Assembly (NCBI GenBank): GCA_051744365.1
Contig: JBNJCX010000030.1
Coordinates: 1 to 21,284 of the forward strand
DNA: 21,284 bases
Reading direction: 5' to 3'
Origin: Gudongella sp051744365
Lineage (GTDB): Bacteria > Bacillota > Clostridia > Tissierellales > Tissierellaceae
The position numbers were made by a program, and so were the translations under genes. Shown here piece after piece: positions 1-7,115 of this stretch. Numbering within the stretch: position 1 is the stretch's first letter; each line of letters opens with the position of its first letter. The notes beneath the pieces were generated by a model that was not told the origin of the DNA, made no database searches, and saw only the letters and a list, made by a program, of their open reading frames with translations.

Positions 1-83
1 CTGACAAACTTCAACTGCATTGCTTTCATCACGGTTTATTTGGTTTTCCACTTGTACTCAATTATCTACCCCTTCAGCAATCC

Positions 84-1844
84 TTAATTGATCACAAATG
101 TCGTTTCGGAATCGATCGGGGTTGCTCCCCAAATTATCCATGCATTTACAGTATACACGCCTGTATCAGATCTTTTAAGCACTCTATACTTGAATACCAC
201 TTGCCCCGACGAATCGGTGGTACCAGTATAGGAAGATGTGCTTCCCAATGATGTTGTAACCGCAAGGTTTACTGTTTCCCCAGGTATCGGCAAGTCTGGA
301 TCCTTAACCTCCGCTGTAATATAGACCCATGTATTTCCGGAGTACTCAGGCTTATCGGTCCATACCTCTATACTTGGTTCAACACCTGGTACAACTGTGC
401 TTTCTGAGAAGTAAGCAGTTGCTGTTATGTCTTTATCCATGGTTACGGTTGTTGTCGGGGAATCTACATCTAATCCGTTGATAACCCATCTATCAAACTC
501 GTAATCCTCTGCAGCCGTTGCGGTGAGTGCCACTGTATCACCTGAATTGTATTCATGTGGGCCTACTGCAGGTACAGTTGTACCATTACCAACCTGTCCA
601 ATGGTCAAAATATACTTCTCAATAGGTGTACCAGATCCAGTAGCATCAACTGCAAGGTCCGCACGCACAAGACCATTACCCTGATGTGTCTCAGGAAGTA
701 ATGAATTTTCGTCAAGTCTCAAATCTTCAGCTGTTTCCGACAGAATCTCTCTTACTCTAACATTGCTCAAGCCTGTATCAGCTGCCCAAACCAAGGCGGC
801 AACCCCTGCCACATGAGGTGAAGCCATTGATGTTCCACTCCAGCCATCCTCATACTTGCTGTCAGGCACTGTGCTTTCAATATTTACTCCCGGTGCAATC
901 AGCTCAACATCCGGACCTGTGCTGGAAAAATATGCACGTGCATCACTACTGTCTGAAGCCGCAACTGCAATTACTGAAGCATATTTTGCAGGATAGCCTA
1001 CCGTATCCCCTGTACCTGCATCATTTCCGGAGTTCCCGGCAGATGATACAATCAGAATGCCCTCATTGTATGCCTCATTGCAGGCATTTTCAAAGGTGGC
1101 TGAATAAGTGCTGCTGCCAAGACTCATATTTATGATTGAAATATCGCTCCGATTATAAACCCATTCAATGCCTGCCACTATTGCTGAAATCGATCCACTT
1201 CCCTTGTCACTTAACACTTTGACCGCATAAAGGCTTACATCAGGGGCAATCCCAACCACTCCAATTCCATTGTCCCGTGCCGCTATGGTACCGGCAACAT
1301 GCGTACCATGGCCATTTACATCATTGTACTGATCATCACTCCTTAAGGTAAGTCCCCTAAGGTAGAATCTCCTCCCGCCTACAACCTCCAGGTCTTCATG
1401 GTCCACATCAATTCCCGTGTCAAGGACCGCTACACCAATCCCTAAGCCTCTGCTGGAATTCCATGTATCAAATGAATAGACTTCCTCTCCGAATACCCTG
1501 TCAATCCCCCAGGGAGTACTCTGTCCCAGGGCATAAACCTCTGAATCCGGCTCAATATAGCTGACCTTTGGATTCTTAGCAAGTGCTGCTGCCTGCTGAG
1601 GTGTCATACGTGCGGCAATTACATCCACAATGCTGAACTCAGCGTAAATTTCACCACCGAAGGCTCTAACCAGCCCCCTGTTCTGCTCTCTTGCTGCCAT
1701 ATCCTGAAAACCTATCAGCACGTCAACCTTGTCGTCAGTCCCCACGCCTTGAACCTGGCTGACACCTGTCGACAACATCATCAAAAGAACAATTAAAACT
1801 ATAGTGGCTTTCCCATAATTCCCATTAAGTAATTTTCTCATCAT
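84..1844 (-). CDS. Secreted subtilisin-like (S8) serine protease with C-terminal beta-sandwich modules
   Basis: This is an exported serine endopeptidase of the subtilase family. Numbering is from ATG 1844, which has an AAGGGG SD five bases upstream; the longer reading from GTG 1859 overlaps that SD. A hydrophobic signal segment covers about residues 12-32. An I9-type propeptide inhibitor (about 38-105) ends near YIEPDSEVYA. The catalytic domain has Asp142 (AVLDTGID), His179 (GHGTHVAG), oxyanion Asn271 (SAGNSG) and Ser339 (GTSMASPHVAG), so the triad is complete. After residue 405 come a divergent InlB/bacterial-repeat type domain (about 410-480: YILTIGQVGNGT, FDRWVINGL, ITATAYF) and a final Ig-like domain (about 490-586). 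No LPXTG motif is visible, so it is probably released or loosely wall-bound. It lies downstream of the ATPase operon but behind that operon's terminator, so it is probably transcribed separately. The substrate is unknown. Confidence 0.93.
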   Translation of the reverse strand: MMRKLLNGNYGKATIVLIVLLMMLSTGVSQVQGVGTDDKVDVLIGFQDMAAREQNRGLVRAFGGEIYAEFSIVDVIAARMTPQQAAALAKNPKVSYIEPDSEVYALGQSTPWGIDRVFGEEVYSFDTWNSSRGLGIGVAVLDTGIDVDHEDLEVVGGRRFYLRGLTLRSDDQYNDVNGHGTHVAGTIAARDNGIGVVGIAPDVSLYAVKVLSDKGSGSISAIVAGIEWVYNRSDISIINMSLGSSTYSATFENACNEAYNEGILIVSSAGNSGNDAGTGDTVGYPAKYASVIAVAASDSSDARAYFSSTGPDVELIAPGVNIESTVPDSKYEDGWSGTSMASPHVAGVAALVWAADTGLSNVRVREILSETAEDLRLDENSLLPETHQGNGLVRADLAVDATGSGTPIEKYILTIGQVGNGTTVPAVGPHEYNSGDTVALTATAAEDYEFDRWVINGLDVDSPTTTVTMDKDITATAYFSESTVVPGVEPSIEVWTDKPEYSGNTWVYITAEVKDPDLPIPGETVNLAVTTSLGSTSSYTGTTDSSGQVVFKYRVLKRSDTGVYTVNAWIIWGATPIDSETTFVIN

Positions 1845-1922
1845 TTTCACCCCTTTCACATTTCACTGAAAAAATCACCTGATTCGTTCTTTTTTTATAT
1901 ATACCCCGTATTTAGTTTACAT

Positions 1923-1960
1923 AAAAAAGCCCTCTACCTAAATTTAACTAAGTAAAGGGA
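1923..1960 (-). terminator. Rho-independent terminator ending the N-ATPase operon
   Basis: Read on the minus strand, CCCTTTACTTAG pairs with TTAGGTAGAGGG (12 bp, with three G-U pairs) across a short AT loop, and is followed by CTTTTTT. On the plus strand the G-U positions become C-A mismatches, so it works in the minus direction only. It lies about 70 bases after the atpG stop. Confidence 0.85.
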
Positions 1961-2029
1961 TCATTTTTCTATGATATTGAAAAGAAGCTTAGTATTGTTT
2001 TATACACAAACCCAGATCGCCCTGATCAG

Positions 2030-2905
2030 CTATTCTCCCTGGGATTTTCTTATGGCTTTGTACCCTGAAACTACATCATTGAGTTCTTCGGTAATTCCAT
2101 TTTGTCTTTGAGTGCTGTATGAAAAATTCAACTGTTCAAGCTTTTCATCTATATTCTTTTCCGCTGAAGTCATGGACTCTATCCTGCTTATATTTTCAGA
2201 AACCAGGGAATAGCAAAAGCTTCTGAATAATGTAACGAAAAAGTACTGCCTTATAATCTCTGAAATCAGCAGATCCCTGTCCATTGTAAATGTTGGAAGG
2301 CTCCTGGATTCCCACTCCATTTCCTTGCTTGCAAATTTTCTGAAGTCAACTGGAAAAAGTACACTACTTTCCTCAGTATAGCCAGCGTGAGCTTCAGGCT
2401 TGCAGTAATGTAGCATTATGCTGCTTATATTTTCCTTGTTTCTCAGATCCTCAATTTCAATAAGTAATTTCTGCACAACTGATGTTATACCGTCATTGGT
2501 CTGAGGTACAGGCAATAAAGTGTATATATCGTATTCAGGCTCAAGTCTTTTGAAAATCTGCTGCCCAACAGCAATAATGATATTTGCACTGTCGGATTTC
2601 ACCTTTGATTTGGTGTAATTTACAATATTTTCATTAAAGCGGCCAGCCAATCCATGGTCAGACCCAAAAACTATATGGAGAGTTGATCCCTTCTCTGATT
2701 TAATGCTTTCAACGGGTTTTTCTTCCTCGTGAGACAATACAATATAAATAGCCATATCCAGAACTTCACGATAATTTCCAGAGGCTTTTGCTGCATTCTG
2801 GAACTGGTTAATATTCATGGACGCATGAGCTTTCATTGTCTTGACTATGGATTTCAGACTTTCCGCTGAATCAATGCTCCTCCGAAGATTCTGCAGAGTT
2901 TGCAT
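2030..2905 (-). CDS. atpG: N-type ATPase F1 gamma subunit (central shaft)
   Basis: This is the gamma subunit of the F1 sector, the coiled shaft linking rotation of the c-ring to the alpha3beta3 head. The N-terminal helix (MQTLQNLRRSIDSAESLKSIVKTMKA) and the C-terminal helix (IESMTSAEKNIDEKLEQLNFSYSTQRQNGITEELNDVVSGYKA) pair as in all gamma subunits. The central Rossmann-like region contains HIVFGSDHGLAGRFNENI, matching the usual SD.GLCG.FN pattern. The length (291 aa) is normal. ATG 2905 is chosen; GTG 2908 directly before it is equally possible, and GAGGAG lies about 10 bases upstream. The start overlaps the end of atpA by 35 bases, which suggests translational coupling. It is the last gene of the operon, before a terminator. 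The sequence is divergent from housekeeping gamma, as expected for the N-type clade. Confidence 0.93.
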   Translation of the reverse strand: MQTLQNLRRSIDSAESLKSIVKTMKAHASMNINQFQNAAKASGNYREVLDMAIYIVLSHEEEKPVESIKSEKGSTLHIVFGSDHGLAGRFNENIVNYTKSKVKSDSANIIIAVGQQIFKRLEPEYDIYTLLPVPQTNDGITSVVQKLLIEIEDLRNKENISSIMLHYCKPEAHAGYTEESSVLFPVDFRKFASKEMEWESRSLPTFTMDRDLLISEIIRQYFFVTLFRSFCYSLVSENISRIESMTSAEKNIDEKLEQLNFSYSTQRQNGITEELNDVVSGYKAIRKSQGE

Positions 2906-4415
2906 CACTGATCAACTCCTCTTCTATTAGCTCGGAAACTTTCGCTTTAAATTCCGACTTTATTTCCTCGCTTATCTTATCGGTTGAACTGATATGGTCC
3001 CTGAATTCATCAAATTCCATCACTACATCTTTAACCAATATCTCTGCATCTTTAATCTTATCAAGAGGTACCTGATCAAAGAGACCTTCTGTCAGCGCCA
3101 GGAAAATTCCAATTTGTTCGACCACATCCACTGGCGAAAATTGTGGCTGGTTGAATACTGCCCTTATCCTTTCACCTCTTGCCAATATTTTCTTTGTTTC
3201 ATCATCCAGCTTTGTACCAAAGCTTGCAAATATCTCAAGCTCTTCAAATTGGGAGAATGAAAGCTTAAGGTCATTGGTTATGCTTCTGTATACCGGCAGC
3301 TGGGTTTTTCCACCTACTCTGGATAATGAATCCCCTATATTCAGTGCCGGAATATTCCCTTTGTTGAAAATTTTTGATGATACAAAGATTTGCCCATCTG
3401 TAATTGAAATAAGATTGGTGGGAATAAATGCAGAAATATTCTCTGCCTGAGTCTCTATAATAGGCAAGGCCGTAAGGCTTCCCCCTCCTAGGTCCTTTGT
3501 CAGATGAGTGGACCTCTCAAGCAATCTTGAGTGAATATAAAATATATCCCCCGGATATGCTTCTCTTCCCGGTGGGCGTTCCAATAAAAGCGATAACTCC
3601 CTGTAGGACCTTGCATGCTTTGTAAGATCATCATAGACGATCAAAACATCCTCGCCTTGCTCCATAAAGTACTCTCCCATTGCAGTTGCAGCATAAGGGG
3701 TAATATATGCAAGACCCGGTGGATCATCAGCCTGTGCCACTATCACAATCGTATGACTCATGGCCTGGTTCTCCCTAAGGGATTCCATTAGCTTTGAAAT
3801 GGTTGATGCCTGCTGACCGATTGCACAATATATGCAGATAACATCCTTGTCCCTTTGATTAATTATAGTATCAATTGCTATTGCCGTCTTACCGGTCTGT
3901 CTGTCGCCGACAATAAGTTCTCGCTGTCCTTTTCCAATAGGTACTATTGAGTCGATGACCTTAAGTCCCGTCTGCAGGGGGCTATTGACTGGATCTCTGT
4001 CCAGTATGGATGGAGCCTCCCGTTCTATTGGCAGCCTTTCAGACGCAGATACAGAACCGGAATCATCCAGCACTTCCCCCAAGGGATTTATGGCTTTCCC
4101 AATAAATTCATGTCCAACTGGAATCTCTGCGACGTTGTATGTCCTCTTGACGGAATCCCCTGAGCTTATGTGATTGTAGTCTCCAAGCAGTATAACTCCA
4201 ACGTTGTCAGTGTCCAGGTTGAAGGCCATTCCCTTTGTTCCCTTTGGAAATTGTATCAATTCCTGGTACTTGACCTTTCTTAGTCCCTTGACAATGGCAA
4301 TTCCCCGATCCAGAGAGACTACCTGACCCATCTCCTCCACCTCATACTTGTCGAGGTTTTCATCCAAAGCTATATCAACAAATTCACCGAATCTGGTTAA
4401 TTGTTCTTTAATCAT
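2871..4415 (-). CDS. atpA: N-type ATPase F1 alpha subunit
   Basis: This is the non-catalytic nucleotide-binding subunit of the F1 head (514 aa). The P-loop GDRQTGKT is at residues 170-177, and the alpha signature SIVPIGKGQRELIVG precedes it. ALPIIETQAENISAFIPTNLISITDGQIF is the conserved segment near the alpha/beta interface. It also has PGREAYPGDIFYIHSRLLER and the arginine-finger neighbourhood SLSRVGGKTQ. Compared with housekeeping alpha, the N-terminal helix that normally contacts delta looks shortened: the chain begins at IKEQLTRF, about 10 residues later than in E. coli by my alignment, and a longer linker precedes the beta-barrel. This fits the missing delta gene. The start is ATG 4415 with AAAGGGG nine bases upstream, 17 bases after atpF ends. 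Confidence 0.96.
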   Translation of the reverse strand: MIKEQLTRFGEFVDIALDENLDKYEVEEMGQVVSLDRGIAIVKGLRKVKYQELIQFPKGTKGMAFNLDTDNVGVILLGDYNHISSGDSVKRTYNVAEIPVGHEFIGKAINPLGEVLDDSGSVSASERLPIEREAPSILDRDPVNSPLQTGLKVIDSIVPIGKGQRELIVGDRQTGKTAIAIDTIINQRDKDVICIYCAIGQQASTISKLMESLRENQAMSHTIVIVAQADDPPGLAYITPYAATAMGEYFMEQGEDVLIVYDDLTKHARSYRELSLLLERPPGREAYPGDIFYIHSRLLERSTHLTKDLGGGSLTALPIIETQAENISAFIPTNLISITDGQIFVSSKIFNKGNIPALNIGDSLSRVGGKTQLPVYRSITNDLKLSFSQFEELEIFASFGTKLDDETKKILARGERIRAVFNQPQFSPVDVVEQIGIFLALTEGLFDQVPLDKIKDAEILVKDVVMEFDEFRDHISSTDKISEEIKSEFKAKVSELIEEELISDANSAESSEEH

Positions 4416-4432
4416 TGTGAATTGCCCCTTTA

Positions 4433-5185
4433 CTAATTCTTTGCCTCAATAGTCTTTAGAATATTTATCTCTGTCTGTTCAAGATACTTTCTCAAACTAC
4501 TGTTTAAAACATAGGATTCAAGTCTTAATTCATATCCCATAACGAGATCCTCATCCACAGAGTATCGAATTTCCTTGAAATTCTTGAACTTTTCCTTTAA
4601 AGCTGACTCCAGTGTTTTTTTCTTTTCTTTTGAGATCTCCTCAGCGCTTATAAGTTCAAATTTTTCCTCTTCAAAAGAAATCTCAAAATCCGAGGCTACA
4701 TTGTGGAGATCGTCGATTTTACTAATAAATGAATCAAAATATTCTTCTTCCAGCTCTTCATCCGTTATATAGGATAATATATGCCGAGCAATCTTTACTG
4801 AATTTTGTCCAAGGGTAGTTTGTATATCTCTGGACAACTTATTTTTGTCATCTTCAATTTCCTTTAAATATTCTTTTCTTCTCCTTTCGGCTTCAGTCTT
4901 GTACTCTTCGAGAAGATCATCCTTTATTTCTTCAGCCTTTTTTTTGGCTTCCCTGATTGCAGCCTCTTCTTCAGACTCCAGTTTGGAAAGCTTTGACTCG
5001 TATTCATCCATCAAGCTTTTGGCATCTGCCATTTTCTCTTCGGATTCAGCTATCAATTGGTCGATTTTTTCCTGCCTGTTTGCCATAACCTGGTTAACAG
5101 GCTTGTAGAAAATCTTTCTAAGTATTAACAACAGGATAAAAAAGTTGACCACCTGGGCTAAAATTTCAAACCATTCTATTTGCAT
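4433..5185 (-). CDS. atpF: N-type ATPase b subunit with delta-like C-terminal domain
   Basis: This is the peripheral-stalk subunit, 250 aa against about 160 for a usual b. Residues 1-25 form a single membrane anchor (WFEILAQVVNFFILLLILRKIFYKPV). A highly charged coiled coil spans about 30-130. The C-terminal part (about 177-242) reads like the C-terminal domain of the delta/OSCP subunit: FELISAEEISKEKKKTLESA, then YSVDEDLVMGYELRL and LNSSLRKYLEQ. These correspond to the delta pattern ISA..LS......, ID.S.M.G..IR and ID.SVRGRLERL. No atpH lies in the operon, so this domain probably replaces part of delta. Long b subunits are typical of N-ATPases; the delta correspondence is my own alignment by eye. 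The start is ATG 5185 (GGGGTGAT SD), which reads into the stop of atpE; the upstream in-frame codons overlap that SD. Confidence 0.92.
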   Translation of the reverse strand: MQIEWFEILAQVVNFFILLLILRKIFYKPVNQVMANRQEKIDQLIAESEEKMADAKSLMDEYESKLSKLESEEEAAIREAKKKAEEIKDDLLEEYKTEAERRRKEYLKEIEDDKNKLSRDIQTTLGQNSVKIARHILSYITDEELEEEYFDSFISKIDDLHNVASDFEISFEEEKFELISAEEISKEKKKTLESALKEKFKNFKEIRYSVDEDLVMGYELRLESYVLNSSLRKYLEQTEINILKTIEAKN

Positions 5186-5189
5186 TTTA

Positions 5190-5456
5190 TCACCCCATAA
5201 TCGCATTCCAGAACGGATTGGCGAAAAGAAGAATCATGGATATTACAAAACAGTAAATAGCCGTTGACTCTATCATTGCCAGTCCTACAAAAAGCGTCCT
5301 GGAGATTGTATTGGCTTCATCAGGCTGCTGGGCAATTGACTTCAATGCCTGTGCAACCGCATTCCCTTCTCCGATGGCCGGTGCAATTGATCCAATTGCT
5401 ATTGTAAATCCTGCCATTACAATGGATGTCATTCCTATAACCGTTATTGAATCCAT
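5190..5456 (-). CDS. atpE: N-type ATPase c subunit (rotor-ring proteolipid)
   Basis: This 88-residue hairpin has two membrane helices joined by a polar loop (LKSIAQQPDEAN, with the conserved RQP-type element as QQP). The ion-binding carboxylate is Glu63 in helix 2, within LAMIESTAIY. Ser64, Thr65 and Tyr68 match the Na+-ligand set E-S-T..Y described for the Ilyobacter tartaricus c-ring. The helix 1 ligand, Gln32 in Ilyobacter, is Glu30 here (APAIGEGNAV), so each site has two carboxylates, as reported for other N-type c subunits. The coupling ion (Na+ or H+) cannot be settled by reading. The start is ATG 5456. Its SD (AAGGAGGA) lies within the last codons of atpB, which ends 3 bases upstream. 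The gene overlaps neither neighbour. Confidence 0.95.
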   Translation of the reverse strand: MDSITVIGMTSIVMAGFTIAIGSIAPAIGEGNAVAQALKSIAQQPDEANTISRTLFVGLAMIESTAIYCFVISMILLFANPFWNAIMG

Positions 5457-5459
5457 AAC

Positions 5460-6134
5460 TCATCCTCCTTGATTTTCACTTGTAGCTGAAGCTATATAAA
5501 CAGTTGCCAAGATGGCAAAAATATATGCTTGAATAGCTCCAGTTAGTATCCCGAACAACTGTATAACCACTGGAAAGAAAAAAGGTACTACACCTAAAAG
5601 AATAATTACTATTACGCTTGTACTCATAACATTTCCGTACAATCTGACCGCCAGTGAGACAATCCTTGAAAACTCACTGATAATGTTAAATGGCAGCATA
5701 ACAACGGACGGCTTTGTATATTCTTTAAGGTAGTTCTTTATTCCCAGGCTCTGTATCCCATAAAAAGGAACTGCAAAGAACACATAAAGGGACAGGGCTA
5801 TTGTTGTATTCAAAGAGCCTGTAGGGGCATGGAAGCCCGGTATAATAGACAGAATCGTGGCTGTCATAATAAAGATGAAAAGTGTGCTGATAAATGGCAG
5901 GTACCTTCCAGGGTCCTGCTGGCTTACACTCTTTATCTGACTCTTCATTGTAATAAGAGTTGCTTCAAGGATAGACTGACTCTTGGACATATCGCTTTCA
6001 TCTGTCAGATTTCTCGTCAAAAGCAACCCTGCTACTGTTAAAAACAGCATTGTAATCCAGGTAAACACCAAGGTCGCAGTTATCCTGACAAATCCCCATT
6101 CAAAATATACTATGCTACTAGGATCAATGGACAT
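5460..6134 (-). CDS. atpB: N-type ATPase a subunit (ion-channel stator)
   Basis: This membrane stator subunit (224 aa) forms the ion half-channels against the c-ring. About five hydrophobic segments are visible, beginning at FVRITATLVFTWITMLFLTVAGLLL. The essential stator arginine sits in SRIVSLAVRLYGNVMS, equivalent to E. coli Arg210 in the SLRLFGN motif. The final pair of helices carries GAIQAYIFAILATVYIA, with the conserved Gln. Two segments characteristic of a subunits, GRYLPFISTLFIFI and LPFNIISEFSRI, are present. It starts at ATG 6134 behind AGGAGA. It lies between atpR and atpE in the order diagnostic for N-ATPases. Confidence 0.94.
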   Translation of the reverse strand: MSIDPSSIVYFEWGFVRITATLVFTWITMLFLTVAGLLLTRNLTDESDMSKSQSILEATLITMKSQIKSVSQQDPGRYLPFISTLFIFIMTATILSIIPGFHAPTGSLNTTIALSLYVFFAVPFYGIQSLGIKNYLKEYTKPSVVMLPFNIISEFSRIVSLAVRLYGNVMSTSVIVIILLGVVPFFFPVVIQLFGILTGAIQAYIFAILATVYIASATSENQGG

Positions 6135-6161
6135 TTTTCTCTCCTATTCCTTTCATAGAAC

Positions 6162-6419
6162 TCAATTTTCTTTCTTTTTCACCCACGAGGTCAATAAAGT
6201 TCTTGCCAATATTATACCTAGCAATGCCAGGGGGATATTGTAGAAATTATCTCCCCTTATAAGATATAATCCCAACACCACAATCAACATCCTGATAATC
6301 AAGCTTGCTATCATAAATACTGCCGGATGCTTCATATCGACCATTCGATTGACACTGAAGTATAGTCCTCCAAAAAAGACAACTCCCAGCAAAATACCTG
6401 TCAGGAATGCTATTACCAT
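6162..6419 (-). CDS. atpR: N-ATPase-specific membrane protein AtpR
   Basis: This small protein (85 aa) has three predicted membrane segments: about 3-23, 33-54 and 60-80. It has the length, position and composition of AtpR, a subunit found only in N-type ATPase operons, between atpQ and atpB. Arginines lie within or at the edge of the membrane at positions 43 (SLIIRMLIVV) and 73 (ILARTLL). An intramembrane Arg of AtpR has been proposed in the N-ATPase literature to contact the c-subunit glutamate, perhaps during ring assembly; that role is inferred, not shown here. The start is ATG 6419 with GGAGG about 10 bases upstream, just after atpQ ends (4-base gap). Confidence 0.86.
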   Translation of the reverse strand: MVIAFLTGILLGVVFFGGLYFSVNRMVDMKHPAVFMIASLIIRMLIVVLGLYLIRGDNFYNIPLALLGIILARTLLTSWVKKKEN

Positions 6420-6423
6420 AACT

Positions 6424-6723
6424 TCACTTCCTCCTATTGCTTTTTTGGTTAATCCAGCGCCATGCGTTATAACACCCCATAATCAACCCTGCAAACATAA
6501 GGGTAAGGGTCCAGGAAAATCTGACCTGGAATCTAGCATCAAGATACAAGCCCAGAGCGACTCCAAGGAGCGTCGGCACGGTTATGGACCATCCAATTAT
6601 TCCGAAAACACCCATGCCGAACATAATTTCCTTTCCTTCTCTTTTGGCCCTTAGCCTGTGCTTTACATCATCTGATATCTTGTTTGTAAGATCCTCTTCA
6701 GGGGTAGGTTTTTTTTTATCCAA
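6424..6723 (-). CDS. atpQ: N-ATPase AtpQ (AtpZ/AtpI-like membrane protein)
   Basis: This is a 99-aa protein with a charged N-terminal region (to about residue 35) and two membrane helices: about 37-61 (GMGVFGIIGWSITVPTLLG) and 70-90 (WTLTLMFAGLIMGCYNAW). This is the layout of the AtpZ/AtpI family (F0F1-ATPase subunit, gene 1), called AtpQ in N-type operons. AtpZ/AtpI proteins have been linked to c-ring assembly and divalent-cation effects in alkaliphile ATPases. The start is taken as TTG 6723 because GGAGTGAT ends four bases before it. A GTG at 6732 would add three residues but has a poor SD. It lies five bases after the end of atpC. Confidence 0.85.
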   Translation of the reverse strand: MDKKKPTPEEDLTNKISDDVKHRLRAKREGKEIMFGMGVFGIIGWSITVPTLLGVALGLYLDARFQVRFSWTLTLMFAGLIMGCYNAWRWINQKSNRRK

Positions 6724-6728
6724 AGTTA

Positions 6729-7115
6729 TCACTCCATCTCAGAGATTCTCTTCAGTGTTGCAATTTCCATTCTGGATAGAATCTCATTGGTGATTTTTTC
6801 TCTCTCGCTTAACACACTTAACTTATCCTCAACTGCCTGATTGAGTTTTTCAAGGGATTCTCCCTTGATAACCTGCTGGCATACAACAAAAACCCGATCT
6901 TCCTTCTTCACCAGTATCCCATAATTTATTGCGTAGTATTCCTCTGCTCCATCGACTACAAGTGTAAGTATCCCCGCCTTCAATGATGAAACAAAATCAA
7001 TGTGTCTGGGATATATCTGAAAATTCCCTTCAGTCCCCGGTGCTGTTATACTATCGATTTTCTTCTGAACAATCGTCTTGTTAGGAATTATTATTTCTAC
7101 GTTCATCGGCCTCAT
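6729..7115 (-). CDS. atpC: N-type ATPase F1 epsilon subunit
   Basis: This is the epsilon subunit of F1 (about 125-128 aa), which sits at the foot of gamma on the c-ring and can regulate ATP hydrolysis. The N-terminal beta-sandwich includes the family pattern GTEGNFQIYPRHIDFVSSLKAGIL (normally G..G.. .ILP.H......L..G.L). The C-terminal part (KLNQAVEDKLSVLSEREKITNEILSRMEIATLKRI) is a helical hairpin of full size. The start is uncertain. ATG 7115 has AGGA seven bases upstream; ATG 7106 (MNVEIIIP) fits family N-termini but its SD is too close. Both overlap the end of atpD, so translation is probably coupled. Confidence 0.92.
   Translation of the reverse strand: MRPMNVEIIIPNKTIVQKKIDSITAPGTEGNFQIYPRHIDFVSSLKAGILTLVVDGAEEYYAINYGILVKKEDRVFVVCQQVIKGESLEKLNQAVEDKLSVLSEREKITNEILSRMEIATLKRISEME

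Noticed and set aside
1..83. Sequence left of the protease gene
   Set aside because: Short, with no open frame, hairpin or promoter that I could support.
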